Origin: Streptomyces coffeae
Lineage (GTDB): Bacteria; Actinomycetota; Actinomycetes; Streptomycetales; Streptomycetaceae
Length of the DNA stretch: 64,000 nucleotides
Reading direction: 5' to 3'
NCBI RefSeq assembly: GCF_016741875.1
Contig: NZ_JAERRF010000009.1
Coordinates: forward strand, 124,001-188,000
Below the pieces are notes generated by a model. That model did not search any database, was not told the origin of the DNA, and saw only the letters and a list, made by a program, of their open reading frames with translations. The position numbers were made by a program, and so were the translations under genes. Positions 9,161 to 19,126 of this stretch are shown one piece after another. How positions within the stretch are numbered: position 1 is the stretch's first letter; each line of letters starts with the position of its first letter.

Positions 9161-12100
9161 TGACGACGGCGAGCCCCGGCCCGGCCCCCGCCGAGCGGCC
9201 GAGCCCCGGAAGGCCGCCGACCCCGGCCGGGACACCGGCGGACGGGATACCGGCCATGGTGGCGACCGGTCTGGCACACGGCGTTCACCTCCAGGCACGG
9301 CTCACCCCTCACGCGATCGCGCTGGTGGACCAAGGCCGCCGATTCAGTTACGCGGCGCTGGACACCGCGGGCGCCGACGTGGCCGCGGCGCTGCGCCGCC
9401 ACGGGGCGCACCCCGGCGATGCGGTCGCGGTCGGCCTGCCTCGCTCCTGGCAACTGGTCGTGGTGGTGCTCGGCGCGCTGCGGCTGGGCGCCCGGGTGGT
9501 ACCGCTCGACACGCAGAGCCCACCGGAGCGACAGGCGCACATCCTGACGGACTCGGGCAGCGTCGTGCTGGTGCACGGCACCACAACACCGGAGAATCCA
9601 CCGGCCACCGTGCGTCCACTGTCGGCGGAGCGGCTGCTGACCGCCGTATCGGACCAGGCCGAGCCGGGCGACGGCCCCGGCCCGGCCACATCGGATCCCC
9701 AACCTCGGCAGAGCGGACCGGAGTCCGGGCGGGAACCGGTCACAGAGGGCGCCGTCATCGACGGGTTCCCGGAGCGTCCGGCCGGGCTGATCCTCTACAC
9801 CTCCGGCACCACCGGGCGGCCCAAGGGTGTGGAGCTGCCGGAGGCCGGCGTGATGCGGATGGCCCTGCCCGGCTGGCTGCGGCTGGAGGCGGGGGCACGC
9901 TTCTCCTGCCTGTCCAACCCGGCCTTCGACGCGCTCAACTTCGAGATATGGACACCGCTGCTGACCGGCGGTTGCTGCGTGGTGCTCCAGGACGAGGACG
10001 TACAGTCGCCGCACCGGCTCGCCACCGCGCTGCTGCGTGAGCGGATCGACACGGTGCTGGTCACCACCGCGCTCTTCCACGCTGTGGTGGACACCGTGCC
10101 CTCCTGCTTCGCCGGCGCGCGACAGGTGCTGGTCGGTGGCGAACAGCTCAACCCGGCCGTGGTGCGGCGCTGGTACGAGCACAACACCGGCGGTTCCACC
10201 GTGCTGCGCAACGCCTACGGCCCCACTGAGGTGTGCACCATCGCCCTCAGTCACCCACTCCCCCGGGACTTCGACGCGGACGTGGTGCCGGTCGGCCGGC
10301 CGATACCGGACACCGGGGCGCTGCTGGTGGTACCGGGCTCCGAACGCGTCGCCGACCCGGGCGAGGTGGCCGAGCTGCTGCTGTCCGGGCCCGGCGTGGC
10401 GAGGGGCTACCGCAACCTGCCGGACGAGACCGCCCGGCAGTTCGTCCGGCTGACCTGGTACGACGGCGGCCGGGAACGCTACTACCGTACCGGTGACCTG
10501 GTGCGGGCCGACCCCGACGGGGTGATCACCTATCTGGGCCGGGTGGACCGGCAGGTGAAGGTGCGCGGCTTCCGGATCGAGCCGGCCGAGGTGGAACGGC
10601 GGATCGCGGCGCACCCGGCAGTCCGGCAGGCGTATGTCTGCACCCGGGAGCATCCGGAGACCGCCGGACACGAGCTGCTGGCCTACCTGGTGGTCGGCCC
10701 GGAACTGGATTTCGAGGAATTCGACCGGCACCTGACGTCCGCCGTACCGGCCTACATGAGGCCGCACCGGATGCACCGGGTCGACGCACTGCCCCTGACC
10801 GGCAACGGCAAGGTGGACCGGGCCGCGCTGTTGCGTCGTCCGGACCGCCCGTGGCAGCGCTCCGCCGACGCGAGCCCGGCCGCTCCCGTCACCGCCCGCC
10901 AACGCGAGGTGCTGGAGCTGGCCGAGGCAGTGCTCGGCACCTCGGGGCTGCGCCCCATGGACCGATGGATCTCCAGCGGGGGCGACTCCCTGCGGGCTCT
11001 GCGGTTCCGCTTCGAGATCCGCCGCCGCTGGGGGCACGAGCTGAGCCAAGCGGCGGTGCTGCACGCCGACTTCGCCACCATCGCCGAGGCGATCGATCAG
11101 GCCGGCTCAGGAGCGGAACCGCGCTACCCGGTGCCCGCCCCGCCGTCCGGTGCCACCCGTGGTCCGGCCACCAGCGAGCAGCAGCGGCTCTGGCTGCACC
11201 ACCAGCGCTTCCCCGGTTCCCGTAGCTACACGGTGGGCCAGACGCTCCGGCTGGACGGCGCGGTGGACCAGGCCGCGCTGCGCCGGGCCCTGTGCGGCCT
11301 GGTGGTTCGGCATCCGGCACTGCGTACCGGGTTCGAGACGTCGCCGGACGGTCTGCTGCAAGTGGTGGGTGAGCCGTACGACCCGTGGACCGAGCCGGAG
11401 GCCGCGGCGCTCACCGGTGAGGAGGCCACCTCCGCCTTCGCCGACCGGTTCTTCGCCGAGCCGCACGATCTGGCGCGTCCCCGGATGCTGGCCGCTTGCT
11501 GGCTGCCGCACGCGAACGGCGGCACACTGCTGCTGCGGCTGCACCACATCGCGGTGGACGGCTGGTCGTTGACCGTGCTCTTCCGCGACCTGTCGGCCGC
11601 TTACGCCCAGGCGCTCGGCGCACCGGACACCGCGCTGCCGGAGCTCTCCGCGGCACCCACCCCGCTGGACCACGCCGCCTGGCAGGCCGACTGGCTCGCC
11701 GGGGCCGGGTACCAGGCGCTCCGCGCCGAGCTGCGCGAGCGCTGGACCACCGAGGAGGAGCCGGACGAACCGCTGCGGCCTGCCCGCCACCGGGCCGGCC
11801 CCGAGGGCCGACTCGTGCACACCGTACTGGGCCCGGACCACCGTGCCGCGGTGGACCGGCTCTGCGGCGAACTGGAGCTGAGCCGCTTCGAGTTGCTGCT
11901 CGGCGTGTTCGCCTGGAGCCTGTACGCGGTCACCGGCCGGACCCGGCCGCGCATCGCCACCCCGGTCACCGGCCGTCCTGTGCAGGAGTTCGAGTCGAGT
12001 GTCGGGATGTTCGCCAACACCGTGCTGCTCCCCGTGGCGGTCGCCCCGCGCGGCGAGCTGCGCGCCGAACTGCTGCGGCTGGGCGCGGCGGTGCGCGAAA

Positions 12101-15100
12101 TCCTGGAGTGGCAGGATGTGTCGCTCGCCGACGTGCTGGACGACCGTGACCATCCGGCCGGCCGGCCCCCGTTCGACGTGCTGTTCGTCCTGGAGAACAC
12201 CGACTTCGGCGCGCTGGAGCTGCCCGGGGTCACCGCCCGGCCGGTGTGGCGGGCACCGGCCGAGGCCAAGGTGCCGCTGACCGTCTCGCTGGTGGAACAC
12301 CCGGACGGCTTCGACTGCCTGTGGGAGTACGCGGCCGACCACTTCACGGCTGCCGAGATCGAAGCCATGGACCGGCTGTGCCGGACCGGACTCGACCTGC
12401 TCGCCACCAACGGGTCGGGTACCCCCGTCGAGCTGGCGGCCCCGTACCGGCGCGCGCTGCCGGAGTTCGGGCGCGGCGCCGAGCCGGCCGGCGGCCGGCC
12501 CACGGTGGCCGACGGCTTCGCCACCCAGGTCGCCCGGACTCCGGGCGCGTCCGCCCTGATGACTGCGGACGGCCCGGTCACCTACGCACAGCTGGACGTG
12601 TGGGCGGCGGGGCTCGCCGGGGAATTGCGCGCCGGTCACCCGCTGGCAACCGGTGGTGAGCGGCAGCGGCATGTGGCGCTGTACATGGAGCCGTCGGTGG
12701 AGCACGTGGTGGCGCTGCTGGCGCTCGCCCGGCTCAACTGGACCGCGGTGCCGCTCGACCCGGCCTACCCGGCCGGGCTGCTGCGGCAGATCCTGCGCCA
12801 GGTCGACCCGGTGTGCGTGCTCCTCGCGGCGGGCGGCGAGCCGGCGTTCGACGTGGTGGACCCGGGTGACACACCACGCCGGACGGTCACCCTGACGGAG
12901 GGCGAGCCGCCCGCCGTACCACTTCCGCCGCACGCCGGCCGTCCGCTGTACACGCTCTTCACCTCCGGCTCCACCGGAGTACCCAAGGGCGTCCAGGTCT
13001 TCGACCACACGCTGGCCAACCTGCTGCACTGGCAGGCGGCCGAGGGCGGCCTGGACGCACCGGCCGTGACCCAGCAGTTCTCCATGCTGTCCTTCGACGT
13101 CTCGTTCCAGGAGATCTTCACCACCCTGTGCGGTGGTGGCTGCCTGCACCTCGTACAGCGCGGTTGGCGGCAGGACGCCCCGGCCCTGCTCGACCAGCTG
13201 GAGTCGGCCGGCGTGGAGCGCATCTTCATGCCGTACGTGGCACTGCAACTGCTTGCCGAACACGCCGTCCACCTGGGCCGCTACCCGTCCCGGTTGCGGG
13301 AGGTGGTCACCGCGGGCGAGCAGCTGGTGTGCACCGACGCCATCCGCCACTGGTTCGCCGGTCTGCCGGGGGCCCGGTTGTTCAACCACTACGGGCCGAC
13401 CGAGACGCACGTGGTCAGCGCACTGTGCCTGGACGGTGACCCGGCACGCTGGCCGGAGCGACCGGCCATCGGCGTCCCGGTGACGGGCGCGCTGCTGCGG
13501 GTGGTGGACCCGACCGGCGAGCCGCTGCCCCCCGGTTGCGTCGGTGACCTGCTGATCGGCGGCACCATGGTGTCCCGCTGCTATCTGGGCGACGGCGCGC
13601 TGAATCGGGAGCGCTTCGTCGAACTGCCCGGAGCGGGCCTGTTCTACCGCAGCGGCGACCGGGCATCCTTCGGCCACGACGGGCTGCTGCACCACCACGG
13701 CCGGGACGACCAGCAGATCAAGCTGAGCGGCCACCGGCTGGAGCTGGGACAGGTGGAGGCGGCGCTGCTGCGCCACCCGAGGGTGGTGGGCGCGGTGGTG
13801 GTCCCGGAGGACGGCGGGCTGACCGCCTGCCTGGAGTGCCGCGATGACACCCCGTCAGCCGAGGAGCTGGCCGACCACCTGGTGCCGCTGCTCCCGCCGC
13901 ACGTGCGCATCGACCGGTTCCGTCGTCTTCCATCGCTGCCGCGTACCCCGAGCGGCAAAGTGGACCGCCGGACAGCGCTGCGCACCCCCGGCGAGGAGCT
14001 GCGGCGCGCCCCGTCCGACGGGCAGCACTCGCAGCGAGAGAGCGAACTGGCCGCCACGTATCAGACGGTGACCGGTGTGCCCATCGGCCCGGACCAGACA
14101 TTCTTCGAAGCCGGCGCGTCAAGCCTGGCGCTGATGCGCTTCCATCTGCGGTGCACCACCGCCCTCGGCCTGCGGTTCCAGATCGCCGACCTCTTCGAGC
14201 ATGTAACGGTGCGTGCACTGGCCCGCTTCCTGGACGGCACGGGGCCGGGCCGCTCCGGCAAAGGCGCCGCGGAGCTCACCGCACAGGCTCCCGGGACGCA
14301 TGCCGACCGGGCTCCGCTCGAGTACGCCGGGCCCGGCGCGTCATCGGCCGAGGCGGCGGGCCAGGAGCCGATCGCGGTGGTCGGGATGGCGGTGCGGCTG
14401 GCCGGTGCCCCGGACCTGCGGTCCTTCTGGGAGCTGGTCCGGAACGGCGGCCGTGGCATCGAGTACTTCGAAGCCCCGGACGGGCTGGTGGGGGCACGCA
14501 GTCAGATGGACGGGCTGCTCGACTTCGACCCGGAGCACTTCGGTATCAGCCGGCAGGACGCCCGGCTGATGGACCCACAGCAGCGGCACACGCTGATGAC
14601 CTGCGTCGAAGCGCTGGCGCACGCCGGCATCGCCGACACCTCGGCTCTTCGGGTCGGGCTGGTGGCCAGTGCGGGCGAGAACACCTACTTCCAGTCCATG
14701 CTCCGGCAGACCGACCCGGACCGGCTGCCGGACGGTTTCCAGCTCGCGCTCCACCACGAGAAGGACTTTCTGGCCACCAAGGCCGCCTACCACCTCAACC
14801 TGACCGGCCCCGCGTTCACCGTCCAAGCGGCGTGCGCCAGTTCGCTCTTCGCGGTGCACGTGGCCACCGGGATGCTGCGGCAGGGCGACGCCGACGTGAT
14901 GCTGGCCGGCGGGGTGCTGGTGGACACCGGGCTGAGCGACGGTTACCGCTACCGGCCGCAGCACATCTACTCCGTGGATGGTCACTGCCGGTCCTTCAGC
15001 GATGACGCCACCGGCACCGTCGGCTCCTGCGGGGTCGGCATGCTGGTACTCAAGCCGCTGAGCCTGGCCCGAAGAGCCGGCGATACGGTCTATGCGCTGG

Positions 15101-18100
15101 TCACCGGGTCGGCGGTGAACAACGACGGCTCGGACAAGCTCGGTTACAGCGCCCCCTCGCTCGCCGGCCAGCGCGAGGTGATCCGAACCGCCCTGCGCCG
15201 CGGCGGACGTACCGGCGCCGACCTCGGCTACGTCGAGGCGCACGGCACCGGCACCCGGCTCGGCGATCCGGTCGAAGTCGGGGCGCTGCGCCAGGCGTTC
15301 GAGGTACCGGACTCCGGCCGTACCGCGCTGAGCTCGGTCAAGAGCCAGATCGGGCACCTGGGCGCGGCAGCCGGCGTGGTCGGGCTGATCCGGGCGGCAC
15401 TGTCCGTCCACCATGGACTGATACCACCCACCGTGGACTTCCGCGCCCTCAACCCGCAGCTCGGCCCCGACCCGACACCGTTCTACATACCGACCACGGC
15501 ACGGCCCTGGCCTGCCGACCGGCCACGGGTGGCGGCGGTCAGCAGCTTCGGCATCGGGGGCGCCAACGCGCACGCGCTGATCGAAGCGGGCGAGCCGGGA
15601 CGGCCGGTCGACGCACCACCGCCCTGCCTGCTGCTCTCCGCCTCCAGCGAAGTGGCGCTGGGCGCCGACGCGGACCGGATCGCCGCATACCTCGCGGAGC
15701 GCCCGGAGGCGTACCCGACGGTTCTGCGGCATCTCCAGGCCGGCCGGCCCGCCCGCCGCTGGCGGATCGCGGCGGTCTGCCCGGACCCGGCCTCGGCGGT
15801 GCGGTGGCTGCGCACCGCTACCGCCATCGCGGTACAGCCGGGCGCCGAGCCGGTCCAGGCGGCGGACCGCAGCGCACCGAGTCTGGTCGCCGACTGGCTG
15901 GCCGGCCGACCGATCGACTGGCCGACGGGGCCGGCACAGGCGCCATGGGACTTCCCTCCCCCTGCCTTTTCCCGGGCGGAGTACGGCATCGAACGGGCAG
16001 CGTCCGCACCGGTGTTGACCGGTACCACCTGGCCGACACGGCTGGCCGAGGAACAGTGGCTGCACCAGCCGCACTGGGTCCGGTTCCGCCGGGCGGCGGC
16101 CACCGCCTCGGCGGCTGCCTCCTACCCGCTGGTACTGGTCACGGACGGCCCGGCCGACCCCGGGGAGGTGCGAGCGCTGCGCTCGGTCCGTTCGCGGGTG
16201 GTCCTGGTGGCCGCGGCGAGCGGGTTCGCCCGGCTCGGCAACGACTCCTACTCGGTGGACCCGGCCGACCCGGCCTCGCTCGGCGCACTGCTGGACGCGC
16301 TGGGCGACCTGGGCGCCGTGGACTGGCTGCACGCGTTGCCGCTGAGCGTGACCGGCCCGGTCGACGCCGACCGACTGCACCGGGCCCGCCGGGCCTGCCT
16401 GGACGCTCCGGCCGCACTGGTCCGGGCGGCGGCGGGCCGGACCGGTCTCACCCTGCGCCCGGTGTGGCTGTCGTACCGGGCCCGACCGGTGGACGGTCCG
16501 GTGGACCGGCCCGAGTTGGCGCTGCTCGCCGGTGTCACCGAGGTGGCGCCACAGGAAGGCGCCACCGCCGGGCACTGGATCGACCTCCCGGCCGCCGCGC
16601 CGACCGACTGGGCGGCGCCACTGGCGGTGCTGCTGGCCGCCGACGGGCACCTGCCCGCGCACCTGGCGCTGCGCCACGGCTACTGGTGGCGGCAGGACAC
16701 GGTGCCGGTACCGGCACCGTGTGACCACGTGGTGGTGCCGACCGAGGCGGACACGACCCACCTGGTATTGGGCGGCACCGGCGGAATCGGCGCCACGGTC
16801 GCCGGCTGGCTGCTGGAACGGACCCCCGGCCGGGTGCTGCTGCTGGCCCGGCGGCCGGAACTGCCGGACTCACTGGTGCCATGGGCCGACCGGATCGAGC
16901 TGGTCGAGGCCGACCTGGCCACCGACTCCCCGGATCGGCTCGCCTCGCTCGTCGCCGGCCGTACCGAACGGCTGGACACCGTGGTGCACGCGGCCGGCGC
17001 AGGCACCGGAGGGCTGATCGCGCGCCGCGATGCCGCCGCGGCGCACACCGGCTCTGCTGCCAAGCTGAACGGCGCGCTGCTGGTGGAGCGCCTGGTCGAG
17101 CGATTCCGGCCGCAGCTGGCCGTCTACTGCTCCTCCATGGCCGGGACGCTGGGCGGGGTCGGCCAGCTCGACTACGCCGCGGCGGCCGGGGTGCTGGACG
17201 CCTTCGCCCACCACCAGCCGGACGGCGGTGGGACGACGCTCCGGCTGGCCATCGGCTGGGACGTGTGGCGGGAGGCCGGGATGGCGCTGCGTGCCCCGGC
17301 CGCGGATGTCCGCCACCAGGCTCATCTGGCGGTCGGGTTGACGGTGGCGGAGGGCCGTCGGACCCTCACCCGGGCGCTGGCCGCGCAACTGCCGCAGGTG
17401 CTGGTCTCCACCACCGAACTGACGGCGTCCCGCGCCTTCTACGCCGGGCCCCCGCCCGCCCCGGCCCCCACCGCGGCCACACCGGACACCACCACGGCGC
17501 CGGACACCGGCGGTTCACGGCAGAGTCCCACGGAGAGCCGCGGTGAACCCGCCGGGCTGTTGGGCGACTGGCTGTGCGAGTGGCTGGGGCTGGACACCCT
17601 CGACCCGGACGCCTCGCTCTACGACCTGGGCGCCGACTCGCTGACTCTGCTGGACCTCATCGGCGAGATGAAGCGCCACTTCGACGTAGAGCTCGATCTG
17701 GCCGAGCTGAGTCACCAGGTTTCCCTGACCGAGGTCCTGACCTTGCTGGACCGGGCCCGCTCCGCGGCGTCCGCCTCCTGCGCCACGACCGGGGCAGCCG
17801 ATGACGTCCCGGCGGCCGGATCGCAGGTCACGCTCGAGGTGTGGCAGCAGGGCACCGGAACCGAGGTGCTGTGCCTGGTGCACCCGGTCGGCGGAGACAT
17901 CCAGGCCTACCGCGCGCTGGCCGCGGGGCTCGACCCGCGGCTGACCGTGACATTGATCGCCGACCCGGCGTTGCACCGGTCCGGCGGCCCGGAGTGGACC
18001 ATCGCCGAGCGGGCCCGCCAGTACCACGCGGCACTGGAGACGCGCTTCCCGGCCGCCGGCTGGCACCGGCAGCTGGCCGGGTGGTCGTTCGGCGCCTGGG

Positions 18101-18585
18101 TGGCCGTCGGCATGGCCGCCGAGGCGGAAGCGGTCGGCCGACCCGTGGCCGCAGTCCATCTGCTGGACCCGCCGCCGCCCGGTTCCGGCCGGCTCTACCA
18201 GACGTACGGCGAAGGGGAGTTGCAAGCACTCTTCGCGCACGAGCTGGGAGTCGGCAGCGGCGGCCGGGACGGCGAGGCGGCCCGGGAGTACGCCGACCGG
18301 CTCACCCGGCGCTGCCTGGCCAACCTTCGTGCCATGGCAGAGCACCGGCTTCCGCTGCTGACCACCACCCCGGCCCGGGTGTGGCTGGCCCGGCTCCCGG
18401 TGCCGGGCCTGCCGTCGCTCGGCTCGCCCGCGGAGCAGCGCGAGCTGTGGCGGCCTCACCTCACCGCACCGAGCGACTGGGAGGAACGGGAGACCACCCA
18501 CTACGGCCTGGTCCGACCGCCCCACGTAGCGGCGGTGACGACCGCGGTCAACGCTGTCCACCGCGATGTGGAGGGTCAGCTCTGA
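9157..18585 (+). CDS. Hybrid NRPS-PKS, A-T-C-A-T-KS-KR-T-TE, no AT domain
   Basis: Domains in this 3142-residue protein: A1 (YTSGTTGRPKG near 214, code D-A-F-V-L-G-A-T-I-K, suggesting an aliphatic residue); T (GGDSLRAL near 608); C (HHIAVDGW near 797); A2 (FTSGSTGVPKG near 1268, code D-V-Q-F-V-A-H-V-V-K, one conservative change from classical proline codes); T (GASSLALM near 1653); KS with Cys (ACASSLF near 1891) and both His (EAHGTGT, SQIGHLG); KR (GGTGGIG near 2538, Tyr in LDYAAAAG); T (GADSLTLL near 2826); TE (GWSFGA near 2975). There is no AT domain, though a post-AT-like linker remains near 2241. The expected product is X-Pro extended by one ketide and reduced to a beta-hydroxy acid, as in detoxinine. 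This supports a detoxin/rimosamide-type pathway. Malonyl loading must come from elsewhere. Confidence 0.9.
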   Translation: MMTTASPGPAPAERPSPGRPPTPAGTPADGIPAMVATGLAHGVHLQARLTPHAIALVDQGRRFSYAALDTAGADVAAALRRHGAHPGDAVAVGLPRSWQLVVVVLGALRLGARVVPLDTQSPPERQAHILTDSGSVVLVHGTTTPENPPATVRPLSAERLLTAVSDQAEPGDGPGPATSDPQPRQSGPESGREPVTEGAVIDGFPERPAGLILYTSGTTGRPKGVELPEAGVMRMALPGWLRLEAGARFSCLSNPAFDALNFEIWTPLLTGGCCVVLQDEDVQSPHRLATALLRERIDTVLVTTALFHAVVDTVPSCFAGARQVLVGGEQLNPAVVRRWYEHNTGGSTVLRNAYGPTEVCTIALSHPLPRDFDADVVPVGRPIPDTGALLVVPGSERVADPGEVAELLLSGPGVARGYRNLPDETARQFVRLTWYDGGRERYYRTGDLVRADPDGVITYLGRVDRQVKVRGFRIEPAEVERRIAAHPAVRQAYVCTREHPETAGHELLAYLVVGPELDFEEFDRHLTSAVPAYMRPHRMHRVDALPLTGNGKVDRAALLRRPDRPWQRSADASPAAPVTARQREVLELAEAVLGTSGLRPMDRWISSGGDSLRALRFRFEIRRRWGHELSQAAVLHADFATIAEAIDQAGSGAEPRYPVPAPPSGATRGPATSEQQRLWLHHQRFPGSRSYTVGQTLRLDGAVDQAALRRALCGLVVRHPALRTGFETSPDGLLQVVGEPYDPWTEPEAAALTGEEATSAFADRFFAEPHDLARPRMLAACWLPHANGGTLLLRLHHIAVDGWSLTVLFRDLSAAYAQALGAPDTALPELSAAPTPLDHAAWQADWLAGAGYQALRAELRERWTTEEEPDEPLRPARHRAGPEGRLVHTVLGPDHRAAVDRLCGELELSRFELLLGVFAWSLYAVTGRTRPRIATPVTGRPVQEFESSVGMFANTVLLPVAVAPRGELRAELLRLGAAVREILEWQDVSLADVLDDRDHPAGRPPFDVLFVLENTDFGALELPGVTARPVWRAPAEAKVPLTVSLVEHPDGFDCLWEYAADHFTAAEIEAMDRLCRTGLDLLATNGSGTPVELAAPYRRALPEFGRGAEPAGGRPTVADGFATQVARTPGASALMTADGPVTYAQLDVWAAGLAGELRAGHPLATGGERQRHVALYMEPSVEHVVALLALARLNWTAVPLDPAYPAGLLRQILRQVDPVCVLLAAGGEPAFDVVDPGDTPRRTVTLTEGEPPAVPLPPHAGRPLYTLFTSGSTGVPKGVQVFDHTLANLLHWQAAEGGLDAPAVTQQFSMLSFDVSFQEIFTTLCGGGCLHLVQRGWRQDAPALLDQLESAGVERIFMPYVALQLLAEHAVHLGRYPSRLREVVTAGEQLVCTDAIRHWFAGLPGARLFNHYGPTETHVVSALCLDGDPARWPERPAIGVPVTGALLRVVDPTGEPLPPGCVGDLLIGGTMVSRCYLGDGALNRERFVELPGAGLFYRSGDRASFGHDGLLHHHGRDDQQIKLSGHRLELGQVEAALLRHPRVVGAVVVPEDGGLTACLECRDDTPSAEELADHLVPLLPPHVRIDRFRRLPSLPRTPSGKVDRRTALRTPGEELRRAPSDGQHSQRESELAATYQTVTGVPIGPDQTFFEAGASSLALMRFHLRCTTALGLRFQIADLFEHVTVRALARFLDGTGPGRSGKGAAELTAQAPGTHADRAPLEYAGPGASSAEAAGQEPIAVVGMAVRLAGAPDLRSFWELVRNGGRGIEYFEAPDGLVGARSQMDGLLDFDPEHFGISRQDARLMDPQQRHTLMTCVEALAHAGIADTSALRVGLVASAGENTYFQSMLRQTDPDRLPDGFQLALHHEKDFLATKAAYHLNLTGPAFTVQAACASSLFAVHVATGMLRQGDADVMLAGGVLVDTGLSDGYRYRPQHIYSVDGHCRSFSDDATGTVGSCGVGMLVLKPLSLARRAGDTVYALVTGSAVNNDGSDKLGYSAPSLAGQREVIRTALRRGGRTGADLGYVEAHGTGTRLGDPVEVGALRQAFEVPDSGRTALSSVKSQIGHLGAAAGVVGLIRAALSVHHGLIPPTVDFRALNPQLGPDPTPFYIPTTARPWPADRPRVAAVSSFGIGGANAHALIEAGEPGRPVDAPPPCLLLSASSEVALGADADRIAAYLAERPEAYPTVLRHLQAGRPARRWRIAAVCPDPASAVRWLRTATAIAVQPGAEPVQAADRSAPSLVADWLAGRPIDWPTGPAQAPWDFPPPAFSRAEYGIERAASAPVLTGTTWPTRLAEEQWLHQPHWVRFRRAAATASAAASYPLVLVTDGPADPGEVRALRSVRSRVVLVAAASGFARLGNDSYSVDPADPASLGALLDALGDLGAVDWLHALPLSVTGPVDADRLHRARRACLDAPAALVRAAAGRTGLTLRPVWLSYRARPVDGPVDRPELALLAGVTEVAPQEGATAGHWIDLPAAAPTDWAAPLAVLLAADGHLPAHLALRHGYWWRQDTVPVPAPCDHVVVPTEADTTHLVLGGTGGIGATVAGWLLERTPGRVLLLARRPELPDSLVPWADRIELVEADLATDSPDRLASLVAGRTERLDTVVHAAGAGTGGLIARRDAAAAHTGSAAKLNGALLVERLVERFRPQLAVYCSSMAGTLGGVGQLDYAAAAGVLDAFAHHQPDGGGTTLRLAIGWDVWREAGMALRAPAADVRHQAHLAVGLTVAEGRRTLTRALAAQLPQVLVSTTELTASRAFYAGPPPAPAPTAATPDTTTAPDTGGSRQSPTESRGEPAGLLGDWLCEWLGLDTLDPDASLYDLGADSLTLLDLIGEMKRHFDVELDLAELSHQVSLTEVLTLLDRARSAASASCATTGAADDVPAAGSQVTLEVWQQGTGTEVLCLVHPVGGDIQAYRALAAGLDPRLTVTLIADPALHRSGGPEWTIAERARQYHAALETRFPAAGWHRQLAGWSFGAWVAVGMAAEAEAVGRPVAAVHLLDPPPPGSGRLYQTYGEGELQALFAHELGVGSGGRDGEAAREYADRLTRRCLANLRAMAEHRLPLLTTTPARVWLARLPVPGLPSLGSPAEQRELWRPHLTAPSDWEERETTHYGLVRPPHVAAVTTAVNAVHRDVEGQL

Positions 18586-19126
18586 CGTGCGCACCGGCCA
18601 CCCGCCCGTCCATCCGGCGTCCCACCCGGAGGCCCCTCATCGCATCCCTGCCAGGCGTTGTCGGCACGTTCGGCCCGGCGCTGCCGGACCCACGGCATGA
18701 ACCGGTACGAGTCCGAGCCCGCGCCACCCGGTCCATGCCGCGATGCATGCCGGACACGGGCTACGGGGTACTCCCGTCGCCCACCGGTGACATCCGCACC
18801 GCCGCGGTGCCGCGCCCGTGGCCGTCCTGGGCGTACGGCCGCAGCGTGCCTCCGGAGGAGGCACGGCGGGACGGAACGGCTTCCACGATCCGTACCGGCC
18901 GCCCGCCGGTCCGGACGCCCGTCGGCCCGGACGGCCGCCCTACGGCCGGGACAGACGCCCGCCACCGGGACCACTGGAATCCCGCCACCAGCCGGACCGT
19001 CCTGTCCGAACCGCTCGACACCAGTCCGTGACCGCACTGCCACGACCGACCGCAACCATCCGACCGCCCCACCCACCATCCGCCGGACTCCGGCCGGGCG
19101 ACCGCCCGGAAACGGCAGGGAGAGCC
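18586..19126. other. 541-nt stretch between the hybrid synthetase and the dioxygenase
   Basis: One frame stays open through most of this stretch, but its translation is a Pro/Arg/Thr-rich string with no recognisable domain, typical of non-coding high-GC DNA. No MbtH-like gene or acyltransferase is hidden here. Confidence 0.5.

Noticed and set aside
5264..9298. Long minus-strand frame (1344 codons) opposite the first NRPS gene, and similar ones at 8860-11064, 11107-13776 and 14341-16761
   Set aside because: Translations are Gly/Arg/Pro/Gln/His-rich with no domains and mirror the third-position GC of the NRPS genes; they are antisense shadows.
18594..19031. Open frame between the hybrid synthetase and the TauD gene as a possible small cluster gene
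   Set aside because: Pro/Arg/Thr-rich translation without a domain; not MbtH-like and without a good ribosome site.
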